Assembly: GCA_005772955.1 (NCBI GenBank)
Contig: SXID01000113.1
Location: 1 to 45,504 of the forward strand
From: Planctomycetia bacterium
GTDB taxonomy: Bacteria > Planctomycetota > Planctomycetia > Gemmatales > Gemmataceae
Direction: 5' to 3'
DNA: 45,504 bases
Shown: in pieces, positions 32,132 through 39,309 of the stretch
How the letters are laid out: each line of letters opens with the position of its first letter
Numbering within the stretch: the first letter of the stretch is position 1
Made by a program: the position numbers and the translations under genes
The notes under the pieces: generated by a model
Database searches by the model: none
Seen by the model: the letters and a program-made list of their open reading frames with translations, nothing else
What the model was told of the DNA's origin: nothing

Positions 32132-32338
32132 TTAGCCTTGCGGTTGCGTTCGGCGCCGCGAGCGCGCGACCCACATTCCCGCGAGTATCAACCCAGCCAC
32201 AGTCGCAACGCCCGCGACAACGCCCCCGGTTGTTTCACCCGGCGGCGGCGGCGGTGGCGGAGGCGGAGGCGGCAGGTCGGCCCGCGCCGGCGCACCGAGC
32301 AACAGGAGCAGTAGCGCGGAGAGAACGAGTCGTCTCAT
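32132..32338 (-). CDS. Small secreted or anchored protein with an eleven-proline run
   Basis: A 68-residue protein. A signal peptide (about 1-20, ending PARA) is followed by eleven consecutive prolines (23-33), then a second hydrophobic helix (about 38-58) and a basic tail (RSRRRTQPQG). The second helix, with the basic end, should anchor it in the membrane. The proline run is coded by CCG/CCT/CCA triplets, so it is not one simple CCG repeat. Such a run would stall ribosomes without EF-P or a YebC-like factor, and a yebC gene lies elsewhere in the window. It is the first gene of a three-gene membrane cluster, 6 bases before the next. Confidence 0.7.
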   Translation of the reverse strand: MRRLVLSALLLLLLGAPARADLPPPPPPPPPPPGETTGGVVAGVATVAGLILAGMWVARSRRRTQPQG

Positions 32339-32380
32339 GGGCGCACCTCGGGAAAAAGGATGTGGTGATTGTACTGACGA

Positions 32381-32419
32381 GCCGCCCGTGGCTTCGCAAT
32401 CCGCGAAGCCGCAAGCGGC
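32381..32419 (-). terminator. Imperfect hairpin after the alpha/beta hydrolase gene
   Basis: The arms 32381-32397 and 32403-32419 pair over 17 bases with three mismatches. The left arm is preceded by TGAC so that the edge reads TGACGAGCCG, as in the other family members. It stands 7 bases past the hydrolase stop. Confidence 0.6.
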
Positions 32420-32425
32420 CTGACG

Positions 32426-33511
32426 TCACTTCAGCCACCTCACGCAGAACTCGATCGCGGCTTTGCGGTCGTCATCGGTGACCTTGTGACCAACACCCGC
32501 GTTCACGCGAACCACCAATCTATCCTTCGCGCCGATTTTCGCGAAGGCGTCTTCGGCCGCCTTGATCGCGATCTTGGCACCCTCCACAGGGCAGTTTCCG
32601 TCCATGTCGCCGTTCGCGATGAACAGCGCGCGCGCGCCGGTCGCGAACAGCGGCAACAGGTTCGGGCAGTCGTAGTCGTCGAGAATGCCGGGAATTACCT
32701 TCGACCACAGTTCGCGACACACCTTCTTATTCACTACCGGTTCGCCGATGTCCTTCGCGGCGGTTTCGTGCGCGGCTTTGATGGTGTTCGCGCGGCCCTG
32801 CCATTTGTCGTTTTCGAGGCTCCACTTGAAACTCTGCACGCCAATTAGCGGGGCCGCGACGGTGACGCGATCGTCCACCGACGCCGCGAGCCACGTCTGG
32901 ATACCGCCCATGCTGATGCCCATCATGCCGATGTGCTTCGCGTCGATGTCGTCGCGCTTCGCCAGAACATCGACGAGCCGCCACAGATCCCAAACGGTGT
33001 CGTAGTAGAACGGGTGTTCCATCGGCTTGCCTGCGGGCGTCTGCCACGCTTTCGTGATGGCCGCGACGTAGGCCGTCGAACCCTTCCCCGCGTTCGCGCG
33101 CCCGCCGTGATAGCGTGCGTCGATCGCGATGCCGATCACCCCGAGCTTCGCGAAGTCTTCGAGCCACGACTGCACGCCGTCCTTGCTCCCGCCGGTGCCG
33201 TGCAGCACGATCATCACCGGTAACTTGCCCTTCGCTCCGGCGGGCGAAACCATCAGCACCGGCACGCGCTCGACCACGCCGTCTTTCTTCTCGCTCACGA
33301 ACGACCAGCGCGAGTACACCAGTTTCCCCTTCTCGACTGGCTTCGCGTCCTCGGTCACCTCGGCCGCCACTTTCGGCCGGTCGAGCAACTTGAGGAATGC
33401 GGTCTTCGCCTTTTCCGGCGTGAGCAGTTCGGCACTCTGGGCGAGCGGGGGGCATAAACCTCCTGCTAGTACGACAAAGAAAGCAACAACAAGCAGGCGA
33501 ACATGGAACAT
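32426..33511 (-). CDS. Secreted alpha/beta hydrolase
   Basis: A 361-residue exported esterase- or peptidase-like enzyme. The signal peptide is about 1-26 (ending AQSAE). The nucleophile is S200 in GISMGG; HGTGG (104-108) supplies the oxyanion hole; the acid is probably D302 or D304 in NGDMDGNCP and the base H342 in VGHKVT. This layout is that of dienelactone-hydrolase-like or acetyl-xylan-esterase-like proteins, which cleave ester bonds; the substrate is unknown. AGGAA about 8 bases upstream supports the start at 33511. It is divergent from the AsmA-like gene, across a 300-base gap with a palindromic element and a promoter. Confidence 0.88.
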   Translation of the reverse strand: MFHVRLLVVAFFVVLAGGLCPPLAQSAELLTPEKAKTAFLKLLDRPKVAAEVTEDAKPVEKGKLVYSRWSFVSEKKDGVVERVPVLMVSPAGAKGKLPVMIVLHGTGGSKDGVQSWLEDFAKLGVIGIAIDARYHGGRANAGKGSTAYVAAITKAWQTPAGKPMEHPFYYDTVWDLWRLVDVLAKRDDIDAKHIGMMGISMGGIQTWLAASVDDRVTVAAPLIGVQSFKWSLENDKWQGRANTIKAAHETAAKDIGEPVVNKKVCRELWSKVIPGILDDYDCPNLLPLFATGARALFIANGDMDGNCPVEGAKIAIKAAEDAFAKIGAKDRLVVRVNAGVGHKVTDDDRKAAIEFCVRWLK

Positions 33512-33557
33512 GGAAGATTCCTGAACGGGGTGAGGCGTTAAGCGGCAGGTGTTTTCA

Positions 33558-33620
33558 GCCCTCGGAGAGGGCGGCGGATGGTAGCCAGGGGTGGAGCGGG
33601 TCCTCGAGCGCAACCCCTGG
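33558..33620. repeat. Two-hairpin palindromic element
   Basis: The first hairpin is GCCCTC-GGA-GAGGGC (33558-33572). The second pairs CCAGGGGT (33585-33592) with ACCCCTGG (33613-33620). Together with the flanks (GTTTTCA before, GGATGGTAG between) they resemble a dispersed element I recall from other planctomycete genomes; that is memory, not a search result. Confidence 0.6.
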
Positions 33621-33717
33621 GAAACTGAACGCGCGTGCGGGTTACGCCCACGATGAATGACCGGCGCGAAAAAGGCAACTCTTATCCGTCCGCGACTTCC
33701 GGCCCCGGCACTCGGAA

Positions 33718-33746
33718 TTGACCAGAACACGAACTCTGCGTATTGT
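33718..33746 (+). promoter_or_regulatory. Probable sigma-70-type promoter of the AsmA-like gene
   Basis: TTGACC (33718-33723) and TATTGT (33741-33746) are 17 bases apart. The start codon follows 65 bases after the -10 box. This is one of the best vegetative promoter matches in the window. Confidence 0.6.
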
Positions 33747-33811
33747 CCCGCCGCTCGCGCGTTTCGGACGTTTACCGGCGGCGCGGCGGCAACACACCGG
33801 GACTGGCACGG

Positions 33812-36800
33812 ATGCGCGTTCGTAGTTGGCTTATCCGCGGGTTGATCCTCGCCGGGGTTGCGGCTCTCGCCGCGCTCGCGTGGGTTGCCAATTCGTGGAT
33901 CAGCCCCGACCGCGTGCGCGAAAAAGTTATCGCCACTCTCTCCGAACAATTCGAGGACGTGGACGTTCACGTCGGCTCCGCGCGGATGCGGATCCTCGGC
34001 GGAATTGCCGTGACCGACCTGCGACTCACTCGCCGCGGCGACGCACCCGATCAGCCTTTCCTCGTCGTACCCAACGCGATCATGTTTCACGACAAGGAAC
34101 AGTTGAACCGTGGCAAACTCGTGATCCGCAAAGTCGAACTGGAGAACCCCACGATCCGCATCGAGCGGTCCGTGGGCGGGAAGTGGAATGTCGCCGCGGT
34201 CGTGAAGACCGGACCAGCGGACAAGCCGGTTCCCACGTTTGTGGTGAAGGGCGCCACGGTCACGGTGAGCGACCGCGCAGCCGGCGGCCTGCCCCCCGCG
34301 ACTTTCACCGACGTGCAGGGGACGCTGCTCAACGACCCCCTCCCGACGCTGACCGTGCAGGCCACCGGCGCATCGCAGCCATTCGGCCCGGTCAACGTCC
34401 GCGGGCGACTTAACCGGATCAACAATCACCTGTCACTGTCGGTGGAACTGGCTGAGTTCCCGGTGGGCGAGGCGGCCATTTCGACCGCGCAGCGGTTCGC
34501 CCCGGAAGCGGCCCCACACCTTGCGAAACTCAGCGCCGTCGCCAACGTAAAAGCCGATCTCACGTACGCGCCGGAAACCGTGCCGCAGTGGCGCCACGAT
34601 GTCAAGTTTGACGTGAAGGGCGCGCGGTTTGAACACCCCGATCTGCCAGGCCCGATCGAGAAAATCGTGGCCACCGTGCGCAGCGTGGACGGGCGTGTCA
34701 AAGTGGACGACGCGACCGCGCAGATCGGCGCGGCGAAACTCCGCATCTCACTCGAAACGCGCCCCGACGCGCCGCCCGTTGCCCCGGTCGCGGGCGAAGA
34801 CCCGCTTCGGCGCATCGAGGACCGGCTCCAGAAACTCGACGTGTCCGTAACCGGTGTGCCGCTCGATGACTCGCTGTTTGAGAAGCTCCCGGAGAAAGTG
34901 AAGAAGGGCCGGCGGATGTTCAGCCCGACCGGGCAAGTCGATCTCGCGTACAAGTTCACGCGCGAGGCCGCGGGCTGGAAACGCGATCTCGAAGTGCGCC
35001 CCAAACAAGCGGGTATGACCTACGAGAAATTCCGCTTCCCGGTGTCCGACGTGCGGGGACTGGTGAAGCGCACCAGCACTAATCTCGGAGCCGAGAGCAC
35101 TACGATCGACCTGGTCGGCACAGCCGCGGGGCAGTTCGTCACGATGAAGGGCCGCATCGACGGCGACGGGCCGGACCCCGCGCTCAGTCTCCGCGTGACC
35201 GGCACGAACGTCCCGGTGGACGAGCAACTGTATACCGCATTCCCGCCCAAGTACGCCGCGATCGTGCGCGAGTTCCGTGCCAGCGGGCGTGGCGACTTCG
35301 TCGCCGAGATCACCCAGCACGCGGGCGTGAACTTGATCGAGAACGAGTTCCGCATCGACATCAAGGACGGGAAACTGAACTACACCGCGTTCCCGTATCC
35401 GCTGGAGAAACTCAAAGGCCGGCTTGTGGTGCGTACGACCTCGACAGACGCCACGCGACCACTCAGGCCCAGCGAACCGATTCGCACACCGCCGGACCGC
35501 GACGAGATCATCTTCGACGGTTTCACCGCGACTCACGCCGGCATGCCGGTGTGGATGAACGGCGCGAAGCGGCCGCTGCCGGATGGTCGCGACCGCAAGC
35601 TCGTGGTCCACGTCGGTGGGACGAACGTGCCTCTGGACGCGGACCTGCGCGCCGCGCTCGTGGCCGTGAAGGCGGATAACTTGTGGTCCGCTTTCCAGCC
35701 TAGCGGGAATCTCACGTTCGCGGCCGACGTGGAAGTGCTCGATCGCGCGCCGCCTCTCGATCGCCCCGACTTCAACCCACCGCTGGACCCGGCCACCGAC
35801 GTGAAAGTCACGTTTGGGTTCTCTGGGCCGACCGTGATACCGAAGTTCTTTCCCTACGAACTGACCGACTTTTCCGGCTGGTTGGAGTACAAGAACAACC
35901 GACTCGACGTGGCACACATGGCCGCGCGGCACGGGCCGAGTCGCGTGAAACTCGCGGCTGGCGAGGTGCGGTTCTACCCGGACGGCGCGATCTGGGCAAA
36001 CCTCGGCGGCATCGAGGTGAAACCGTGCATCGCGGACGCGGCGCTCAAGAAAGCACTGCCCGGCAAACTCGGCGCCGCGGTCGAGGAACTTCAACTCAAG
36101 GGCGGTACGGAACTGGTGGTCAGCCACCTTGTCGTGAGTTCACCGCCGGACGGGAAAGAAGGCAACCCCTCCCCAACCCCTCCCAAAAAAAGGGAGGGGC
36201 TTCAAGCAGACGGCACGCCCGTTGTCGCCCGCGCTTCTTCTCCTGGTTCTGCTCCCCCTCCCTTCTTGGGGGAGGGGGCAGGGGGGAGAGGTTCTTCACC
36301 CGATCCCGTCATCTACTGGGACGCGGAATTGAAACTGTTCGGCGCGTCGTTCGACACGGGCATCCCGTGGGAGGATGCGTTCGGGTCGATCGCGTGCCGC
36401 GGGCGGTACGAAGGAACACATCTGGGCGCGATTCGCGGCAACGTGTGGTTGGATCGCGCGCTGGTGTTGCAGTTGCCGGTCGCGGTGGCGCGGTGTCAGG
36501 TGCGTGCCGACCCGCAGTCGCCGGATCCAGCCCGACCCGGTCACTATTTGCCCACCACGCTCCAGTTCCTCAACGTGGCTGGCGACCTGTTCCACGGCTC
36601 GCTCGGCGGTCAGGCGCGTGTTGTCCTCACCGACGCGACCCGCTACGAGGTGCTGCTCACCGCGACCGACGTTCAGTTGGAAGAGGTGGCGAGGCACTAC
36701 AAGCTCGGTTCCGACGCTGACCTCAAGGGCATCGCTCAGGCGCAACTGCTGCTGTTCAACAAGCCGGACCCGAAAACCGGGCGGCTCGTGGTCGAAGGAA

Positions 36801-37249
36801 GCGGCAAGGTCGATGTGCCCACGGGCCGCATGTACAACCTGCCAGTTCTCCTCAATCTGGTCAAAGTGCTGAAACTCCAGACGCCGGACAAGACCGCGTT
36901 TGAACAGGCGCACGTTGTGTTTCGCGTTCAAGGCGATCGCGTCAAGGTCGATCAACTCGACCTGATTGGCAAAGCCATCTGCCTGGGCGGATCGGGTGAA
37001 CTCGACACCAGCGGCGACTACGTGAAATTCGAGTTCTACACGGTTTGGTCGCAGGTGTTGAAACAGATGCGGGACACACCGGTGGGCGACCTGACCGCGT
37101 TCCTGAGCAAGAACCTGTTTACGATCAAGATGGTGCGTGAGAACGGCGAGTTGAAGTACCGCCCGGAACCGGTCCCACTGATCACGGAGCCGACGAAGGC
37201 CGTGCTCGACCGGCTCAAACGCGGCGTCGGCCGGCTCACGGGGAAATAG
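33812..37249 (+). CDS. AsmA/TamB-like envelope protein
   Basis: An 1145-residue protein with one N-terminal membrane helix (about 7-27, WLIRGLILAGVAALAALAWVA). The rest should lie in the periplasm as a long chain of beta-strands, as in AsmA, TamB and YhdP. The AsmA-like opening is VREKVIATLSEQFEDVDVHVGSARMRILGG, followed by repeated strand pairs such as LVIRKVELENPTIRIE. These proteins form hydrophobic grooves that carry lipids between membranes. The C-terminal part (about 1000-1120) holds the usual GRMYNLPVLLNLVKVLKLQ-type region. An in-frame palindrome at 36164-36293 adds about 44 low-complexity residues (784-828). The LptF/G permease gene follows 122 bases later, supporting a role in lipid or lipopolysaccharide transport. 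Confidence 0.85.
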   Translation: MRVRSWLIRGLILAGVAALAALAWVANSWISPDRVREKVIATLSEQFEDVDVHVGSARMRILGGIAVTDLRLTRRGDAPDQPFLVVPNAIMFHDKEQLNRGKLVIRKVELENPTIRIERSVGGKWNVAAVVKTGPADKPVPTFVVKGATVTVSDRAAGGLPPATFTDVQGTLLNDPLPTLTVQATGASQPFGPVNVRGRLNRINNHLSLSVELAEFPVGEAAISTAQRFAPEAAPHLAKLSAVANVKADLTYAPETVPQWRHDVKFDVKGARFEHPDLPGPIEKIVATVRSVDGRVKVDDATAQIGAAKLRISLETRPDAPPVAPVAGEDPLRRIEDRLQKLDVSVTGVPLDDSLFEKLPEKVKKGRRMFSPTGQVDLAYKFTREAAGWKRDLEVRPKQAGMTYEKFRFPVSDVRGLVKRTSTNLGAESTTIDLVGTAAGQFVTMKGRIDGDGPDPALSLRVTGTNVPVDEQLYTAFPPKYAAIVREFRASGRGDFVAEITQHAGVNLIENEFRIDIKDGKLNYTAFPYPLEKLKGRLVVRTTSTDATRPLRPSEPIRTPPDRDEIIFDGFTATHAGMPVWMNGAKRPLPDGRDRKLVVHVGGTNVPLDADLRAALVAVKADNLWSAFQPSGNLTFAADVEVLDRAPPLDRPDFNPPLDPATDVKVTFGFSGPTVIPKFFPYELTDFSGWLEYKNNRLDVAHMAARHGPSRVKLAAGEVRFYPDGAIWANLGGIEVKPCIADAALKKALPGKLGAAVEELQLKGGTELVVSHLVVSSPPDGKEGNPSPTPPKKREGLQADGTPVVARASSPGSAPPPFLGEGAGGRGSSPDPVIYWDAELKLFGASFDTGIPWEDAFGSIACRGRYEGTHLGAIRGNVWLDRALVLQLPVAVARCQVRADPQSPDPARPGHYLPTTLQFLNVAGDLFHGSLGGQARVVLTDATRYEVLLTATDVQLEEVARHYKLGSDADLKGIAQAQLLLFNKPDPKTGRLVVEGSGKVDVPTGRMYNLPVLLNLVKVLKLQTPDKTAFEQAHVVFRVQGDRVKVDQLDLIGKAICLGGSGELDTSGDYVKFEFYTVWSQVLKQMRDTPVGDLTAFLSKNLFTIKMVRENGELKYRPEPVPLITEPTKAVLDRLKRGVGRLTGK
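36164..36293. repeat. In-frame palindromic element inside the AsmA-like gene
   Basis: The left arm (36164-36200) is C-rich (AACCCCTCCCCAACCCCTCC) and ends in AAAAAAAGGGAGGGG. The right arm (36252-36293) is its complement with a few changes. The loop of about 51 bases encodes QADGTPVVARASSPGSA. The element fits the reading frame and adds a Pro-, Gly- and Lys-rich stretch where the rest of the gene is beta-rich. Palindromes that enter genes in frame are known from Rickettsia; I know of no planctomycete case. Confidence 0.85.
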
Positions 37250-37252
37250 CGG

Positions 37253-37348
37253 GAGAGTTGCGAGTCGCGAGTTGCGAGTTGCGAGCCGAACACAAAGCAG
37301 CGTCTCTGTTTTCGGCTCGTCACTCGCAACTCGTCACTCGCAACTCTC
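37253..37348. repeat. Inverted repeat with GAGTTGC heptamers before the LptF/G gene
   Basis: The left arm (37253-37290) contains several near-copies of GAGTTGCGAGT, and the right arm (37311-37348) their complement, with CGGCTCGTCAC at the inner edge. Heptamer-based arms of this kind can slip, so the copy number may vary. It fills the space between the AsmA-like stop and the LptF/G gene. Confidence 0.75.
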
Positions 37349-37374
37349 CTCGCCACAGGCGAGGAGAATGCGTG
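37347..37374 (+). promoter_or_regulatory. Hairpin that covers the ribosome binding site of the LptF/G gene
   Basis: TCCTCGCC (37347-37354) pairs with GGCGAGGA (37358-37365) around ACA. The right arm contains most of the Shine-Dalgarno sequence GAGGAG (37361-37366) of the GTG start at 37372. When folded, it would hide the site from the ribosome. It could tune expression or respond to translation of the upstream gene; nothing shows a ligand or trigger. Confidence 0.5.
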
Positions 37375-38607
37375 CTAGGCAGTACCCTGAACCGGATGAT
37401 TTTCTGGGGACTGGTGCGGGTATTCCTGCTCTCGGTCGGCTCCCTCACCGGCTTGTTCCTGATCGTGGTGGCGGTGCAGCAGGCGGCGCAGCAAGGGCTG
37501 TCGCTGGCCCAGTTGATTCGCGCAATGCCGTTGCTGGTGCCGAGCATCCTGCCGATCACGATCCCAGCGACGACGCTGTTCGCGGTGTGCGTGGTGTACG
37601 GGCGGTTGTCGCACGACAACGAAGTGGTCGCGCTCAAAGCGGCTGGGGTCCACCTGTTCGGCATCGTGCGGCCGACCCTACTGCTCGGCCTACTCACCAC
37701 CGGCGCGACCGCGGGGCTGTACCACACCACGATTCCGCAGACCCAGCAGATGTTCTACGAGCAGATCCTCTCAGACCCGGAAGAGGTGCTCTACAACACG
37801 CTCCGCCGGGACCGGCGGCTGGTTCATCCGAGCCTGCCGTACGTGCTGTACGTGCGCGACGTGCAGGGGAAGCGGCTCATCGACGTGGTCATCAAGCGGC
37901 GTCTGAAGGTCAAAGACGAGCGGACCGGGGCCGAGGTGGTGAAGGGGTACGACTTCGTCGCCCGGATGCACGAGGCTCGGCTGCGCGTGGATCTGGTCAA
38001 CGGCACGATGTCGATCGAACCGGACCGGTTTGTCATCGACGGCAAGAACGCGACCGGGTCCAGCGCCACGAGCGGCGCGTTCACGATGGACCTGCCCGAC
38101 TCGGTTAGTGGCAAGGAGGCGAAGCTGAAGATCAGCACGCTGACGTGGGACCGGTTGCCGGATCGCATCGCGGTCGTGGCTGCGGAGCGCGACCAGATTG
38201 TGGCCCAGCGGGACGTGAGGCAGATCGAGATTGACCGCCTCCCCGACTCTACCTCCCGCGCCTTTGCCCAGACCGAGATGCGGGCCTACAAGTACCAGAT
38301 TGACGCGAAAAACCGCCAGGTTCGCAACCTGCAAGCGGAGGTGCACGCGCGGCCCGCGCTGGCGGTGAGTTGCCTCGTGTTCGCGCTGATCGGGTGTCCG
38401 GTCGGCATCTGGGCCAACCGCGCCGACTACCTCAGCACGTTCGTCGTGTGCTTCATCCCGACGCTGCTCGTCTACTACCCGCTGCTGTTGGCCGGGACCG
38501 ACATGGGCAAGACGGGCAAGGTGCCGCTCGTGACCGGGTGCTGGGCCGCCAACGTCGTGATGGGCAGTGCCGGCATGCTGCTGACATGGCGACTGCTTCG
38601 CCGCTGA
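37372..38607 (+). CDS. LptF/LptG-family permease
   Basis: A 411-residue member of the YjgP/YjgQ family that forms the membrane part of the lipopolysaccharide exporter. Three helices lie near the start (about 10-125), then a periplasmic beta-jellyroll domain (about 135-320), and three helices at the end (about 330-405), the classic layout. I chose GTG at 37372 because GAGGAG lies 5 bases upstream and the start LGSTLNRMIFWGLVRVFLLS matches family N-termini; ATG at 37396 would remove eight of these residues. LptF versus LptG cannot be told from one copy. The ATPase LptB and the bridge LptA/C are not here. The AsmA-like gene upstream suggests a shared envelope-lipid task. Confidence 0.9.
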   Translation: MLGSTLNRMIFWGLVRVFLLSVGSLTGLFLIVVAVQQAAQQGLSLAQLIRAMPLLVPSILPITIPATTLFAVCVVYGRLSHDNEVVALKAAGVHLFGIVRPTLLLGLLTTGATAGLYHTTIPQTQQMFYEQILSDPEEVLYNTLRRDRRLVHPSLPYVLYVRDVQGKRLIDVVIKRRLKVKDERTGAEVVKGYDFVARMHEARLRVDLVNGTMSIEPDRFVIDGKNATGSSATSGAFTMDLPDSVSGKEAKLKISTLTWDRLPDRIAVVAAERDQIVAQRDVRQIEIDRLPDSTSRAFAQTEMRAYKYQIDAKNRQVRNLQAEVHARPALAVSCLVFALIGCPVGIWANRADYLSTFVVCFIPTLLVYYPLLLAGTDMGKTGKVPLVTGCWAANVVMGSAGMLLTWRLLRR

Positions 38608-38625
38608 CGTTCGGTGATCTTGGTC

Positions 38626-38793
38626 TTCGCCCTGAAGGGGCGGGACAGCATAGCCCAGGGCAACGCCCTGGGTACGAAGATCGGGATTTGTAGGCTGAAA
38701 GCCTGCGACAGGTGGCGTTGTCGCACCCCTTCAGGGTGCCAAGACAACGACGCACGAGCCCAGGGCTAAGTTGTCCTGCCCCTTCAGGGCGAA
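38626..38793. repeat. Large inverted repeat after the LptF/G gene
   Basis: The arms 38626-38661 and 38758-38793 pair over 36 bases with a few mismatches, and begin TTCGCCCTGAAGGGGC. The inner part includes AGGCTGAAAGCCTG near 38692 and GGGCAACGCCCTGGG, as in the element at 2849-3029. It lies between the convergent LptF/G and FKBP genes (stops at 38607 and 38820) and may end both transcripts. Confidence 0.82.
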
Positions 38794-38819
38794 AACCAAA
38801 CACGAAGACGCGCTCCGCG

Positions 38820-39194
38820 TTACTTCGCGGAAATCAGTTCGACCTCGAAGATGAGGACGGAGTTCGGCGGGATGTCGCGGCCGGCGCCGGCGGCCCCGTA
38901 GCCGAGGTTCGCGGGGATCTTGAGCCGGCGCACGCCGCCAGGCTTCATGCCGGGGATGCCCTCCTGCCAGCCCTTGATGACCCGGGTAAGCGAAAACGAG
39001 ATCGTCTCGCCGCGAGCCACACTGCTGTCAAACTGCTTGCCGTTCGTGAGCCACCCGGTGTAGTGAACGGTCACGGTGCTACTGGGTTTGGCCGCGTCGC
39101 CCTCGCCCACCTTCGCGTCCCACACTTCCAGCCCGGACGACTGCTTGGTCCACTCGGCGGCGTCCACTTGCGGCATCGGAGGTACTGCTGGCAT
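38820..39194 (-). CDS. FKBP-type peptidyl-prolyl cis-trans isomerase
   Basis: A 124-residue single-domain FKBP, which helps proteins fold by turning peptide bonds before proline. The typical string is visible: VTVHYTGWLTNGKQFDSS, then VIKGWQEGIPGMKPGGVRRLKIP and the end YGAAGAGRDIPPNSVLIFEVEL. Tyr, Asp and Trp of the binding pocket are conserved. No signal peptide is present, so the enzyme is cytoplasmic, unlike the common periplasmic FkpA type. GAGGAG about 9 bases upstream supports the start at 39194. A 33-bp palindrome lies 16 bases upstream of the start, between it and the DUF4340 gene. Confidence 0.95.
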   Translation of the reverse strand: MPAVPPMPQVDAAEWTKQSSGLEVWDAKVGEGDAAKPSSTVTVHYTGWLTNGKQFDSSVARGETISFSLTRVIKGWQEGIPGMKPGGVRRLKIPANLGYGAAGAGRDIPPNSVLIFEVELISAK

Positions 39195-39209
39195 TGGTGT
39201 TCTCCTCTT

Positions 39210-39292
39210 GTAGGGTGGGTCAAGGCTTTGCGCAGGCCCACCGTGCCTTTGGTCGCGCTGGTGGGCCTGCGCAAAGCCTTGACCCACCCTAC
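39210..39292. repeat. Perfect 33-bp inverted repeat
   Basis: The arms 39210-39242 and 39260-39292 are identical in complement over all 33 bases, around a 17-base loop. The edge reads GTAGGGTGGGTCAAGG. Elements with a similar GTAGGGTGGG start are widespread in bacteria, by my recall. It lies past the DUF4340 stop (39310) and before the FKBP start, so it probably terminates the former. Confidence 0.85.
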
Positions 39293-39309
39293 AAGAATAC
39301 GGATTTCGT

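Larger units (their letters stand above)
33512..33811. other. Divergent intergenic region with repeat and promoter
   Basis: No gene is seen in these 300 bases. They hold a palindromic element (33558-33620) near the hydrolase side and a good promoter (33718-33746) for the AsmA-like gene. A possible promoter for the hydrolase on the minus strand was not found. Confidence 0.6.

Noticed and set aside
37253-37348. A possible CRISPR array in the GAGTTGC repeats
   Set aside because: The units are 7-11 bases with no regular spacers, and they pair with their complement to form one palindrome.
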